Assembly: GCF_017591425.1 (NCBI RefSeq)
Contig: NW_024467120.1
Span: 8,866,001-8,930,000, forward strand
Source of the DNA: Ochotona curzoniae
Taxonomy: Eukaryota > Chordata > Mammalia > Lagomorpha > Ochotonidae
Reading direction: 5' to 3'
Length of the DNA: 64,000 bases
The notes beneath the pieces are model-generated. The model searched no databases. It was not told where the DNA came from and saw only the letters and a list, made by a program, of their open reading frames with translations. This document shows positions 50,559 through 61,983 of the stretch, piece after piece. Every line of letters starts with the position of its first letter. The stretch's first letter is position 1. The position numbers and the translations under genes are program-made.

Positions 50559-50892
50559 CTTCCATTTCTCCAGATCCTTCATGGCCACCTCCTGGGAAAA
50601 CACCTGTCCTGATCTTACAGACCTACTGTAACTTGAAGGTAGCAGAGCAGACCCGGAGCTGGCCCATACAAGTACTAATATCTAGGAGGAGTCACAGTTC
50701 CTGATAGACAATCATGACCACTCTAGGCAGCTTAAGTCTTCCCAGAGATTTGCTTTGACCCAAACATAGAGTGCATGACCTCAAGTAGGGCAGATAATGC
50801 TTAGAGTGGGCGAGATGGCCTGGTGCTGAGAACTGGTGAGAACCTCTTCCCGTGAAGGGAGAGACGTGACACAGAGTGCCCATCGGGGGTGA
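50559..50892. repeat. Unidentified 334-bp repeat, copy 2
   Basis: Same orientation as copy 1, offset by exactly 2774 bases at both ends. A perfect 7-bp duplication, ACTCTTC, flanks it at 50556-50562 and 50892-50898, so the mobile unit is probably 50563-50891. This argues for independent insertion of a dispersed element rather than a local duplication. The family could not be named. Confidence 0.9.
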
Positions 50893-50968
50893 CTCTTCTC
50901 ATGGCTTGTAAATGAAGGCAGTCAATCAGATAGATGTTCAGAATCTTCTCTTAAAGGTCATTCAGTTG

Positions 50969-51332
50969 AACCTGACACGATGGCTCAGAATCAAAGTTCT
51001 TGCCGTGCACGCACCAGGACCCCGTATGGGTGCTGGTTCATATCCTACCTGCTCAATTGCCTGTCCATCTCCCTGCCTGTGGCCTGGTAAAGCAATAGGG
51101 AATGGCCCAAAGCCTTGGGCTTTGTACCCACATGGGTGACCCAGAGGAAGCTCCTGGCTCCTGGCTTTGGGTAAGCTCAACTCTGGCTGTTCTAACCAAC
51201 TTGTGTGAACCAGTGGAAGGATGAGCCTTCTTTCTCTGTCTCTTCTTTTCTCTGTAAATCTGCTTTTCTAATAATAAATGAATGAATGACTGAATAAATA
51301 AATAAATATTTAAAAAAAATAAAACAAAAAAT
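50969..51332 (+). repeat. CSINE, full length, diverged, sense
   Basis: It contains CACCAGGACCCCGTATGGG, CTGCCTGTGGCCTGG, CCAGAGGAAGCTCCTGGC and a long AATAAATGAATGAATG tail. An imperfect 16-bp duplication flanks it: AAAGGTCATTCAGTTG at 50953-50968 and AAAGTTCATTAAGTTG at 51333-51348. Confidence 0.92.
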
Positions 51333-51348
51333 AAAGTTCATTAAGTTG

Positions 51349-53724
51349 GAATATAGAGTGTCTTTGATATTAAAAATATGATATAGACAATTTGTATATT
51401 GGATATTTCACCCAGAAGAGAGAAGCCTTGGTGCTTTTGCACTAAGTGTAATGGTGTTCCTGTTTCTCTATCTGTGGTTTACTTTGGGCGGAACTTTGAA
51501 CTGGGGATGATTTCTCTCTCATTATTAGCTATGGTTTGCTGTGATATGTATAGTGATTGGAAGTTCAGTATAAATGTTTGAAACCATCAAATTTTGACAG
51601 CACACCAAAAGACTAGTAGGAAATATCAAATGTATCTCCAAACCTTGTATTTCCTTTTGCTTGCCTACTGGTGGCATGTGTGACTGCCATTTCTTCCTCA
51701 GGTAAACTGATGCCCATCCAGCAGTGTGAAATGAGCGTTTACCCCATGTCTTCTGAAGAAACCTGCTGTTCATGACATTCAGGAGTGAACACGTGGTTAC
51801 ATGGAAATTTCTGAGAACTGTGGCCACACACCAAAGAGAAACTGCCACCAGTTTCAAAACCTTGTACTTTCTCATGTATTTATCACCACAACGGGGGTAT
51901 ATAAAGCACATTTTCTTTGGCTGAGAAGCACAGCTTGTTAGAATAATGGGAAGAATTATATATGTGCACGAAGGCAAATTGTCTTAAGCATGACTGCAGC
52001 CTGCGGCAGCAGTGACCAACACGGAGTGAGCAGAAGCAACTGAATCCCACAAATTAGCTAGAGGAGAGGTTGAGAAGCAGTGTGTTCCTAGAAAATGTTA
52101 TTTTATGTTTATTAAACAAAAAGTACTCCAAAGTATAGTTATGTTTTCAAATTAAATTAGACTAGGTCTCAATATTGAAATATTGAAAACATATCCACAG
52201 TTCTCCAAAAGAATTTGGGTAGATCTGAACATATTTTCCTTGGAGCAAAATGTGGGTCACCAGAGTAATAGTCTTTCATTTTTAAAATAGAAATATCCTG
52301 GTGCATAAATGGATTGCTCCATCTGTAGGTCTTTATTTCTCTCATAATAGGAAATGGCAGAAGTTGGTAACTGTATTCTGGCATAAAACACACCCGAAAA
52401 GATCTTTCACAATTACAATGCACAGGCTAGACTCCCCTTAGTGCAGGAAGCATAACAATTTGCATATTTTAATTTAGAGGTTAGAAACCCCTGTCAAAGT
52501 AACAGCTTGGACCAGGTCAGCAAGGAGAAATTGAGAAGAGGGAAATAATTGAAAAGGCAGTTCCCAACAAAATGAAATTTGTCTCGTTGTCACTTAAGGT
52601 TGTCGTCTTGTCTTTCAGAGGGAGTAAGGTCAGCTTAAGAATGAAGGGAGAGTAGAGCCCGGTAGATCGCTAAGGACCAAGGGATAATTTTTTAATAACA
52701 GTGGCAATTGCAATATATATTTATGAAGGGGAGAGGAGAGGGCTGCAGGGACTTTCCTGTTAAGAGTCAGCAGGTGTCCTTTGGGACAGAATATTGCAGC
52801 TGTGTACACGGCAAAGCTGAAGTTTGTCCTCAAAGACGAGCAGGTTACAAAGGAGATGAAGTATTTAATGGGATATTGGTATGTAAGACTGGAAGGCAGG
52901 AAAGGATTTGTGACAAAATTAAGGTGTGGCTCTCTTCAAACGCTGCCCCCTTTCCCATTTCTCTGAGGGATGGTGGGAGCTTTTCAGAAGGAAAGGATCT
53001 CATATGATGTCTCTCCAACTTGAGTCCAGAACATAGATGCCAATATGAAGTTCAACATCAACAACCACATGAAAATCTCATTAGAATATAAGCCAGGGCA
53101 AAGCCAAGTTATGAAAGGCTTCTCTGGCTGTGTTTTGGGAGGCATTTTCATCTGACTGGTGTCATATGCTCATATGTTTTCAGTTGGAATTTACATTAGT
53201 GAAAAAAAAAAAAAAACCCTGGGCCTGGAGAATGTTAGTTTTAAATAGAGGCAACAGAGGATGGCTTCAGTAATTACGAGGGCATAAAAGCAGCAGCCAA
53301 ACTTTAACTCTGAGGAAGAATAAACATTGTCATGAGTCTCTGGGAATATTCAAGGGAGTTTGCTTGAGGGAAAGTGAAGATAAGTATTTCATATTCATGA
53401 TAGAGCATCATCATTTACAGAAAAGTACCCTCAGAAAAACATATTCTGTAATTGACAAGAGCTTTGCTGTCCAAAGACATCTCGTGGAAAGCTTCTGCTC
53501 TGCCAGCTCATGATGACTCCCCAGGGTTTCAGCTGCTCCTTGGGGAGGAGTCCCACACCAGAGGCTGCAGAAAAGGCAGCTAGCAAGCTTGCACTGTGTG
53601 ACTGCTTCTCCCTCTGCAGTTTCAGAGCAAATCACAGCCTGGATCCCCAGCAAGTGGAGAATCAAAACAGTGGGGTTAGAGTACCAGTTCTATAGCAGTG
53701 CAGTCTTGAACATATCGATCTTGT
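51349..53724. other. Intergenic, with an unassigned 150-codon frame
   Basis: The minus-strand frame at 51525-51977 is among the longest in the window. The translation is not recognised, has no signal peptide or domain that I can see, and no flanking gene signals, so chance is the default reading. An A-run lies at about 53201-53215. Confidence 0.55.
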
Positions 53725-53735
53725 TAACTCCACTT

Positions 53736-54057
53736 AAAAAATTATTTTTATTTGAAAAGCAGATTTACAGAGAAGGAGAGATAGAGAGAAAGCTCTCCCA
53801 CTTGCTAGTTACTCCCCAAGTGGCTGCAATGGCTGGAGCTGAGCTGATCCAAAGCCAGGAGCCAGGAGTCTCTCCTGGGTCTCTCCCATGTGGGCTCAGG
53901 GGCCCAAGAATTTGGACCATCCTCCACTGCTTTTGCAGGCCATAAACAGAAAACTGGATAGGAAGTGGAACAGTTGGGACATGAGTTAGCTCATATATGG
54001 GATCCTCAGCACTGCAGTCTGAGGGCTAGTGTGCTGTGCCACCATGCTGGTCCCTTA
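53736..54057 (-). repeat. CSINE, full length, antisense
   Basis: The tail complement AAAAAATTATTTTTATTTG leads into the body and ends CACCATGCTGGTCCC. The duplication TAACTCCACTT (53725-53735) recurs as TAACTACACTT (54058-54068). Confidence 0.92.
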
Positions 54058-54734
54058 TAACTACACTTTTTCAGTTTTTTTTTTTTTTTAATTCTTGAAA
54101 TACTACATTGCTGTGTATCTCCCAGATGTAAAACTGTGTGCCTGAATGTGGTACATTAAACTACAAACCCTAGTCCAAATTCAGCTTTTTCTTACTAATT
54201 GAAAGAGATGTTATAACTACTTGGTCCCTGAATTCTTGCAAACCCGTTCACTTAGTCATTTTCCCTAGAACTCAGTTCCAAAGTCTTTGTGCTTCCTCTT
54301 TGGTCCCAGTTGGATAAGCAAAGCTGCCACCTGCTTCCAGACACTCCCCTGCCCACAGTGTCCCTGCAGCAGGATTGGGCTTGTCCTCACAAAGCAGATC
54401 TCCTAAAGAAGAACTAGTTCCAGAACCAGTATCTAAACATGTGGCATTCCCCCTTCAAAAAATAATGAGATTGTATAACCAAAAAAAAAAATAAAGTTTA
54501 CATTGAGGTCATGTGATAGTCTATAGCTTTTGATGACAAGCTGCAAACTGGTAATTTCCCAGGGAAAGTTTCTAGAGTATCCCTGACAATATTGAGCTTT
54601 CCATTAAAAAAAGAAAGACCACACAACACTTATTATGACAAGATTATGTTAGTTCTCCAGAACAGTAACACACCTCTTCCTTTACCCTGGAGTGTCTCTA
54701 AAAACTTGAGCTTTTTTTATGTGTTACTTTTACC

Positions 54735-54915
54735 TAAAGTTAGGAAGCCTCACATAATATCCATGAGATAATAAAATGGACATTATTAGCATGCTCATCA
54801 GATATGGAAACAGTAGCCCTAAGAAATTCTGACCTGTCTGAAAGCTCCTAACAAAAATCTGACAGCTCCAGAAATAGAATCTAAGCTGCTGACCCCAGAC
54901 ATTCCAAGAACACTT
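54735..54915 (-). repeat. MIR fragment, antisense
   Basis: ATGGAAACAGTAGCCCTAAG, AAATTCTGACCTGTCTGAAAG, ATCTGACAGCTCC and AATAGAATCTAAGCTGCTGACC match the reverse-complement MIR (GGAAACTGAGGCACAGAG ... CCCAAGGTCAC ... GAACCCAGG). Confidence 0.6.
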
Positions 54916-55639
54916 CCTCTCCTCCGAATGACTGTTAAAAGCATGAGACGTAAGCCATCTCCCTCTCCTGGAGGGACAGTGAGATCATGCTAACAAGTCG
55001 TCCATTCTTTCCATAAGCAATGCTGCAGGCATGACGAGTGACGATGTTCGCGTGCCATGAACACACCATTTCTATTCTGGATTTGGATTTCTGTTGTTGT
55101 TGTTTTGTTTTCTGAAACTGTAGGGAAGATTTGGATTTCAAACTTTGGTTCCGAAGTTTTGTTTCATTTCACACTCTGTTGTTTCCTCCTCTTCTTTGAT
55201 CCTCTCTGTATGAAATAATGAACAACCAGACCATGGTAGAGTGGGTTTTTGACATGTTTCGTAAAGGCCATTCATTAAACTAACACATATTTTATGGACA
55301 TGAAATAAAATTGGGGAGGTTGAAAGTCATTCAACCTTGACTATTAAAAAAAAAAGAAATTTGATCATTTAAAGTTATCACATCTAAATTAAACTTGGTC
55401 TTAAAGCTGTTGAAAGAATATGGTTTTTTTTTTTTAAAGAAAGAATCCATTTCAAATAGCATGGTAATAAGTTCTAGGCAAAGTATGAACTTTATATATA
55501 ATATATTTTTCTGTCAGAACCTGATGAGAAAAGACAATGGACAAGTTAATCATAGAAAATTGGAAGTGACTCTTCAAAGACCAGGTACCCTTCAAGTCAA
55601 CAACACTTTGCATGTGGTTTAAATAGGACTAGCAGCACA

Positions 55640-55986
55640 CACTGGGCTGCGGGTCAGACTGACACATGAGGCAAATGTCATGTGCAGCTTCTCTTCTTTC
55701 ATTATGGAAAAGGATATTCTGGCTGCGGGGTTGGTGATCTGCAGTGCCTGATTCATCCTCTACAATTTTTCCATTACGATTCCTTATCTGGACAATAAGA
55801 CGCTGGACTTTATGCTAGATAGGTGTTTGCAAGGAACGAATCTCAACTGAACTTGAACTGTGGTTATGCATCAAGGTGGAGGAATCCACCATGGGGGGAG
55901 GGGTATGGGAGGGGTGGGGGGAATCCCCAGTGCCTATAAAACTGTATCACATAATACAATGTTAACAACAATAAAAAAAAAAAAAG
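55640..55986 (+). mobile_element. L1 3' UTR, 5'-truncated, sense, with A-tail
   Basis: Lagomorph L1 3' UTR landmarks in order: TATCTGGACAATAAGACGCTGG, CTCAACTGAACTTGAACTG, GGAATCCACCATGGGGGGAG, a G-rich polypurine stretch, GCCTATAAAACTGTATCACA and AACAATAAAAAAAA. Its terminal 190 bases match, with moderate divergence, the minus strand at 57325-57520. Confidence 0.8.
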
Positions 55987-56197
55987 TAAAAAAAAAATAA
56001 ATAGCATGCTCAGATAAAGCATGAGTTGAAGAGACAAAAGTGTTTTGTAGAGATGGTCAAAGAGGATGTAGTTTCATTGCTTTTCAGGCATTTGTGTAAG
56101 ACCAAGTGAAAAATACATAGTTTTGATTTTGCAAGACGGAGAGTTCTGGGGCTTGGCTACATGACAATGTATACTTAGCATTATGGTAGCTTTGAGG

Positions 56198-56530
56198 TTT
56201 TTTTTTTTAAAGATTTATTTTTATTATTTTCTTATTGGAAAGGCGGATATACAGAGAGGAGAGACAGAGAGGAAGATCTTCCGTCCGATGATTCACTCCC
56301 CAAGTGAGCGCAACGGGCCGATACCATGCCGATCCGAAGCCAGGAGCCTCTTCCGGGTCTCCCACGCGGGTGCAGGGTCCCAAAGCTTTGGGCCGTCCTC
56401 GACTGCTTTCCCAGGCCACAGGCAGGGAGCTGGAAGGGAAGCGGGGCTGCTGGGATTAGAACCAGCGCCCATATGGGATCCTGGGCGTGCAAGGCGAGGA
56501 CCTTTAACCACTTCGCCACCGCGCCGGGCC
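56198..56530 (-). repeat. Young CSINE, full length, antisense
   Basis: CpG-rich complete copy ending GCGCCGGGCC, close in sequence to the copies at 25.0 and 37.1 kb. Frames over it are translated SINE. An imperfect duplication (TTGAGGTTTT, CTGAGTTTT) flanks it. Confidence 0.93.
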
Positions 56531-56558
56531 TGAGTTTTATGTTTTATATTGGCTTTAT

Positions 56559-56577
56559 ATTATATATATATATATAT
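56559..56577. repeat. (TA)n microsatellite
   Basis: About nine uninterrupted TA units just after the SINE. Confidence 0.9.
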
Positions 56578-57324
56578 GAACACATTTAAAGTTTTTTTTA
56601 AGCTTATATCACAGCATAAACCAACCAAAAGTCAAGTCAGACAACTAGCTTTTTGTTTTTTGTCTGTTGTTTGCATGTTAATCAAACATTTTAAAAATAG
56701 AGTACGTTTTTATTTAAATTTTTCAGATGAATGCAATAATGTAAAACAGGACACACTGGATGTGAAGTAAATAAATCGGATGTAAAGACTGGTGTGCTAC
56801 TCAGGAGATAAGGGCCAAGGCTTTATACTATAAAATGTTTGTTCACATGTTCTTGTTCTGCTAATCTCACCTTAGAAAAACTAGTAATGTTACGTTTTTT
56901 TCCCCTGCAAATTCTGGAAGAAATGGACTGAAATAAAGCATCCTAAGTGTTTTGTAAACATTAATCATTTTGAATGTTTAAAACAGAAATACAGTGAAAA
57001 ACTCAATGTGGAAACAATTGCTATTTCAGCATTATGCATTTTGAAATATTAATAATCAGTACAAACTTGAATGTTTTTCTTAATTCATAGGAGGAACAAA
57101 TAAAAAAGGGAACAGCATGAGAAAAACAGATATAGAAGGCAGAGAAAAATCCATTAAAATGTTTAATTGATGGCATAACTCAAAATTTCAGGCATAATCC
57201 AATTATAATGGAAGCTGAACTTCTTACAATAATTGTTTTGATCTTTGAAATAAATTATGTATCAAATGAAGGAGAACCATTGAGACATGGGTGCATTAAG
57301 GTTGGTTTTCTTCTCTGTTTTAAA

Positions 57325-58350
57325 TTTTTTTTATTGATTACATTGCACAATGTGACACAGTTTTATAGGCTCTGGGATTCCCCCTTTCCTCCCCAAAACC
57401 CACCCCCCCAATGGTGGATTCTTTTTGCATTACTGCAGTTCAAATTCAGTTGAGATTCTTTCTTTGCAAGCATCTGCAAAGCATAGAGTCCAGCATCTTA
57501 TTGTCCAGATAAGTTGAACAGTTTCTTGGGGAGACCGTCTCTGGTCTGAAGGTAGAGCCGACAGAGTATCATCCCAATCAATTAAAAGCCCCAACATTAC
57601 ATCAGTAACAATTCATAATGTAATGGAATTAGTTGACATGGTTTTGCGTAATCAGCATGTTAAAAGAGAGAGAGAGAAAAAAAAAAGTGCAAGTTCTGAA
57701 CCACATCCTATGACTTCTACATTGACATTACAACTATTAGTTTATATACAACTGGGTTCTATACACCTTAAAATGGCTATAGATTACTATTCAGCTGTCT
57801 CATGTCTATTTTAATTTTAGTATTTAGCAGTTCATAGTGTTGAAGCATGATTTTGCAGAACCTGGCTGTTTTTCGGGTGGTCTAACTCTATAACTCTAAC
57901 AAGACATATGTCAAGAGTTTAGGTGAACAGTTTTAGGAGGGGTGTGCAGACAAATCTTCAAAACCCTAGTGAGGAGTAACTAATCTTCGTGTCCCACCCA
58001 GTGAGTTATAAGTGCATCACCACTGCCCGTTTCCTGTTTCTAAGCTTTCCTTGTTGTTCTCTATCTATTCTAGGGTTTTGTTTGTTTGTTTATTTGTTGG
58101 TTTGTTTTGGGGTGTTTCTGGAGTGATCATGAAGGTCATTATGAGAGAGGGTGGGGACCCAAAGCTGGCACCAGACAAGAACCAGAGAAAGCTCCTCCCC
58201 GTAGTCCCGAACGAAGTTTACTGTTTTGTTTCTGCGGACCGCTCAGTGCTCCTGGTTGTTGTTCCGATGACCTTGGATCCTGCAAGGCAGGGTATGGGCT
58301 TCTTTCATCCCATGTGGCAGATCCAAATGGAGGTTTAAATAAACCTTCTT
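57325..58350 (-). mobile_element. L1 3' UTR, long, antisense
   Basis: The plus strand reads as reverse-complement L1 3' UTR: TTTTTTTTATTGATTACATTG, AGTTTTATAGGCTCTGGGATTCC, ATTCAGTTGAGATTC, GCATCTTATTGTCCAGATAAG. It continues through CCAATCAATTAAAAGCCCC and TTTTGCGTAATCAGCATG into further UTR-like sequence to about 58350. The first 330 bases are secure by comparison with 55640-55986 and general L1 structure; the distal 700 bases are less certain. The frames of about 100 residues at 58012-58391 lie in this segment and are not recognised proteins. Confidence 0.65.
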
Positions 58351-59555
58351 CCTTCCATCTACCTAAAGCATTAATAATAACCAAGAGTTAGAAGAACCAA
58401 CAAAACAACAAAAAGCCAGGATTATTTCATGATTTTCTTGAATTCAAAAGAGTAGTGATGCCTCACTCTCTCAATTTACATCAAAATCTAGACAGATAGA
58501 GTAAAAGGATAAAGCTTAGCAAGAAGGTACTACAGGGGTTGGAACTTGCAGGTCCAGATTAAAGGAAGCAGTTACGACTTAACTCCTGCTCTTGGTTGTT
58601 GTGTGAGAATCCTATTCTAGTGTTGCCAACAGCTAAATCTTTTGAGCAAAGCCAGAAATATTAAGATTTATGTAAGACCTTCAGCCTTTAAAAAAATCAT
58701 CAAGACATTCACATTTTCTGTTAATACTCTACAAGCCAAGAAAAATGTATCAGTTGGCAGTATGGTCGCTAAGCCATCCCAGGCCCACAGTTTATATAGA
58801 ATAGTGCTATAACCCAAATAAAAAAGTTCCTTTTCTAGCCAAGTTTTGTTCTCATTGCAAAAGAAAAATACATTAAACTCAATATACTAAGTATGTTAAA
58901 GCTCAGTATATACTGTTTACCTAAAACTATCATTCACTTGAAAAAAGGAAAATCACAAATATATTCTAGAGCAGTTAAAAGAAAGACCATGATAAATAAT
59001 CCAATCCGTGGAAGCAATGAGATTAAGAATAAGTGAAAAAAAAGCAACAATGCTAAAACTTTTAAACAAATAAGGAAGTCAAATAAATCAAATAAATTAT
59101 TTAAAGTTACTTATAAGTTAATCATGTGTATATTAAGGAAAAAACATGGAATTTAAATTTACATTAATTTATACATTTGAGAAACTTGAAGGATTTTAAT
59201 TTCAAAAGAGCTCAGTCATCAAAGAAAATAAGAATGTATAATATGTAATTTGACATATCAGTTACAGATAAAAAAGAAACCCTGTCCATATTTGGATAGA
59301 GAGAAATGAAACAAAAGTGGAAAGCAGAAAAAAAAAATGCATAAGCTATGTTAACATACTGAGTCTCAAGCTATATGGAGAACATCAAATTACACTGCAG
59401 ATAAAAGAAAACCCCTCAACTAGAGGCTGGAAAAATTATAGAGGTAAACTTGGAGATGAAGTTAAATCAGGAACGATCAATGATTTATTAGTGATTTATC
59501 TGCCTAAACTAGTAGTAATGGTTAATATCCCATAGAACAGTCTGAAAACTTATTG
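58351..59555. other. A-rich unassigned sequence next to the antisense L1 3' UTR
   Basis: A-rich on the plus strand with no frame of note. It may be decayed L1 sequence continuing from 57325-58350, but I could not match it. Confidence 0.45.
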
Positions 59556-59728
59556 TGAGCCAATGACTAATGCCCATTACCTGTTTTGTAAATAGTTACA
59601 TTGGAACACAGTCACATTTACTCACATTCTGCCTGTGATGGAGTTGGATACTTGAACCTGTGGAAATATTTGCTCTCTGATCTGTCGTACAGCAAGTTTG
59701 CTGACCTCCTATTTGAGAATAAGTATAG
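59556..59728 (-). mobile_element. hAT-Charlie-type non-autonomous DNA transposon fragment
   Basis: CCATTACCTGTTTTGTAAATAG, TTACATTGGAACACAGTCAC, CTGCCTGTGATGGAG, TGTGGAAATATTTGCTCTC and GCAAGTTTGCTGACC are diverged matches to an ancient mammalian MER1-type hAT element (TTTGTAAATAAAGTTTTATTGGAACACAGCCAC...). I do not name the subfamily. Confidence 0.55.
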
Positions 59729-59846
59729 TATCATCGTCCTGTGTCTCATGATTCTCCATGTATGTGGTGGCAGAATATCAGAGATATGGATCCCTCAGAT
59801 TGAGAAACCTGGATCTATTGCATTGGAACCGTTCGATAAGTAAATG

Positions 59847-60143
59847 AGGATCTGGTGTTGGTAAGTCACTGCCTAAGGCACCAGTGGCCGATATGGATGC
59901 CTGCTCAAGTCCTGGCTGCTCCACTTGTGATCAAAACTCCCTCCTAATGCACCTGGGAAAGGCGTACAAAGCCACACATCCTTGGTTGCCTGTACCCACA
60001 TGGGAGACCCAGGTGAAGCTGCATGCTGTGAGAGCCAACTTGGCCCAGCCTGGCCAGTGTGGTCATTTGAAAGAATTAGCTAGTACAGGGAGTATTATTC
60101 TATCTCTCCCTCTGTAACACAGCCTTTCAAATATCATAAAAAA
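59847..60143 (+). repeat. Old CSINE, sense
   Basis: GATATGGATGCCTGCTCAAG, CCTGGCTGCTCCACTTGTG, GTACCCACATGGGAGACCC, GTGGTCATTTGAAAGAATTAG and CCTTTCAAATATCATAAAAA follow the older SINE consensus order. Confidence 0.7.
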
Positions 60144-60229
60144 TGGATAAATGGTAGCACCCAAACCAAATTGTCTCCAATGTAACTTACAGGGCATGGA
60201 TAAATTCCATTTTTATACAAAAATAAAAC

Positions 60230-61320
60230 TTTTAATTCTATTTTTATAAACTTTTTTGAATACCCCTTATGTTATGGACTTGCTCTGTGTGGTACAAGAA
60301 GAAAAGAAAGAAGTTACAGGCTGCTTTTTAAAGTCTAACCATATAATCTCTGCCTTTTATGGGGAAAGAGGGTTAGTCCATTTGCAGTTGATGTAATTAT
60401 TGATATGGCCACATATGCAGCTTCTATCTTGTAACGTTTTTTCTGTTTATCACATCCTTTCTTTGTTCTTTTTTTATGTTTTTTTTTTGCTGATTTTTCA
60501 TTTTGTGAGTGTTTCTATATTACTTTCTATTTGAACAATTAGAAATAATCCTGTATGTGATAGTTAATGTTTACTTTAGAGCAGGGATTTGAAATTTCTA
60601 GCCCATTGGCTGTATAAGGCCAGCTAAATCATTTGCTCTGTCCTTGCCAAGGCAACCAGAGGGTGGGGCGTTAAATTCAGTAAATCTATAGAAAACTAAT
60701 ATTCAGTTGATAATTTTGTGTGGTCTGTGAATGACATTATAAATATCCAGAGGGCCCTTGGCAGAAAAAAGATTCCCCATACCTTCTAGAGTTTAAGCAT
60801 GCATTTTTAACTAATTACAGTCTACTTTGAAGTGATAGAATACAAATTCATCTGTAGTGAAAAAAAATCCAAACTGTGTATTTCCTTTTTTTTTTTTTTT
60901 TTTTAGTCCTTGACCTTAGGGCTATCATAATTCGATATTTTGCTTTGAAAGCTACCATAAACTATTATATACATTATTAATGATTTTTCTCTAAAGAGGG
61001 GCTTATCCTTTAAAGATATATAAGAACATTTTATATATACCTACTCATTCCTCTCCTACTGTGCTTCATTGATTTCGGTTATATTTTATATCTGAATGAT
61101 CTAAATTTTTTGTTTTTGAAAGATGGGATCAATAGGTAATACTTTTAGATGGACAATTCATTTTTAAATTAATTTCAGTTTATACGCTTTTCAAAAACAA
61201 ATCTGTGCATCCCCTAACTCCTGAATACTGTGAAGATTTCCTCTTTACTACTCTATTAAAACAATTAGATTAGGATGTGTCCTGATAAAACATTATCTGC
61301 CCATATCAGTTGCTCTTGAG
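60230..61320 (-). mobile_element. Ancient L1M-type fragment, antisense, split by a hAT element
   Basis: Diverged matches in order to old L1M sequence: CTCTGCCTTTTATGGGGA, TAGTCCATTTGCAGTTGATG, TAATTATTGATATGGCC, then after the hAT insert TTAACTAATTACAGTCTAC, TTGAAGTGATAGAATAC, AAAGATATATAAG and CTACTGTGCTTCATTGATTTC. No intact frames remain. The limits are approximate and the assignment rests on remembered consensus. Confidence 0.5.
60582..60785 (-). mobile_element. hAT-Charlie-type MITE, nearly complete
   Basis: It starts CAGGGATTTGAAATTTC and ends near GATTCCCCATACC, with internal GGCTGTATAAGGCCAGC, TTGATAATTTTGTGTGGTC and TATAAATATCCAGAGGGCCC, matching an ancient Charlie-derived element. 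Possible 8-bp target duplications are CTTTAGAG (60574-60581) and TTCTAGAG (60784-60791), six of eight matching, the length expected for hAT. Confidence 0.65.
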
Positions 61321-61329
61321 GTTTATTGA

Positions 61330-61358
61330 GTTTCCTTCCTTCCTTCCTTTTTTTTTTA
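61330..61358. repeat. (CCTT)n / poly-T stretch
   Basis: TTTCCTTCCTTCCTTCC followed by a T-run at the tail side of the next antisense SINE. Confidence 0.85.
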
Positions 61359-61375
61359 TTGGTATAGATTCAGTT

Positions 61376-61667
61376 ATCTGTTTATTTTAAAAGCGAGAGT
61401 AACATAAATGGGAGGAGACAGAAAGAGGTCATCTATGAAGTAGTTTATTCCTCAAATGCCAACAATAGCTAGGTCTATGCCAGCCAAAGCAAGGGATCAG
61501 GAACTCCATTCTTGTCTTACCCATGGGTGGCTATCTCCCACTGTTTTCCCAGACTCATTCTTAGAGAGTTGGATTAAAAACTGAGCAGCCAGGACTGGGA
61601 CCAGGACTCTGATATGGGATGCTGGCCACCCAAGCAACAGTTTAGCATGCTGTGCCATGCCAGCCCC
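61376..61667 (-). repeat. Old CSINE, full length, antisense
   Basis: GTTTATTTTAAAAGCGAGAG, TGCCAACAATAGCTAGGTC, CAGCCAAAGCAAGGGATCAGG, AGAGTTGGATTAAAAACTG and TGATATGGGATGCTGGCC lead to the 5' end TGCCATGCCAGCCCC. The divergence marks it as an old copy. Confidence 0.75.
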
Positions 61668-61947
61668 TGCAGTATTCAGCAGAGTTTTAAAAAGCTGTGC
61701 CCTTATGTCATAGATCATTTTGTCCGCACTTTCAGTTTCACATCTTTCAGAGATTCTAGTCACATGCATATTTGTTCCAGATTTCACAGACACTTCAATT
61801 TTTTAAAACCTTAGTTTAGTCTATCTTTTTTATTTTAGGTGGTTTCTTAGTATGTCTTCAATTTCACTAATTTATTCTCATATACTGTTTAATTGCTTGT
61901 GAACTCCATCTACCCTACTCAACAGACTTCTAATTCAGATATTGCAG

Positions 61948-61948
61948 T

Positions 61949-61983
<35 letters not shown>
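61948..61983. repeat. (TG)n(AG)n microsatellite
   Basis: About 11 TG units directly followed by about five GA units. Confidence 0.95.

Noticed and set aside
47918..50883. Conserved 63-residue minus-strand frame present in both 334-bp repeats
   Set aside because: Conservation follows from near-identity of the DNA. The frame has no recognised motif and no evidence of coding selection.
47785..50892. Provirus with the 334-bp repeats as LTR pair
   Set aside because: No TG...CA ends, no flanking duplication shared by the outer ends, no gag/pol/env frames, and no primer-binding site or polypurine tract in the 2.4-kb interior. Copy 2 has its own target duplication.
51525..51977. 150-codon minus-strand frame
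   Set aside because: No recognisable domain, no promoter, splice or poly(A) context, and a length compatible with chance in a 64-kb window read in six frames.
56183..56589. Open frames of up to about 115 codons on both strands over this segment and similar ones at 4.9, 12.5, 25.0-25.7, 37.1, 40.8, 42.8 and 62.7 kb
   Set aside because: They are translations of CSINE copies. The same peptide patterns recur at every SINE locus and end with the SINE.
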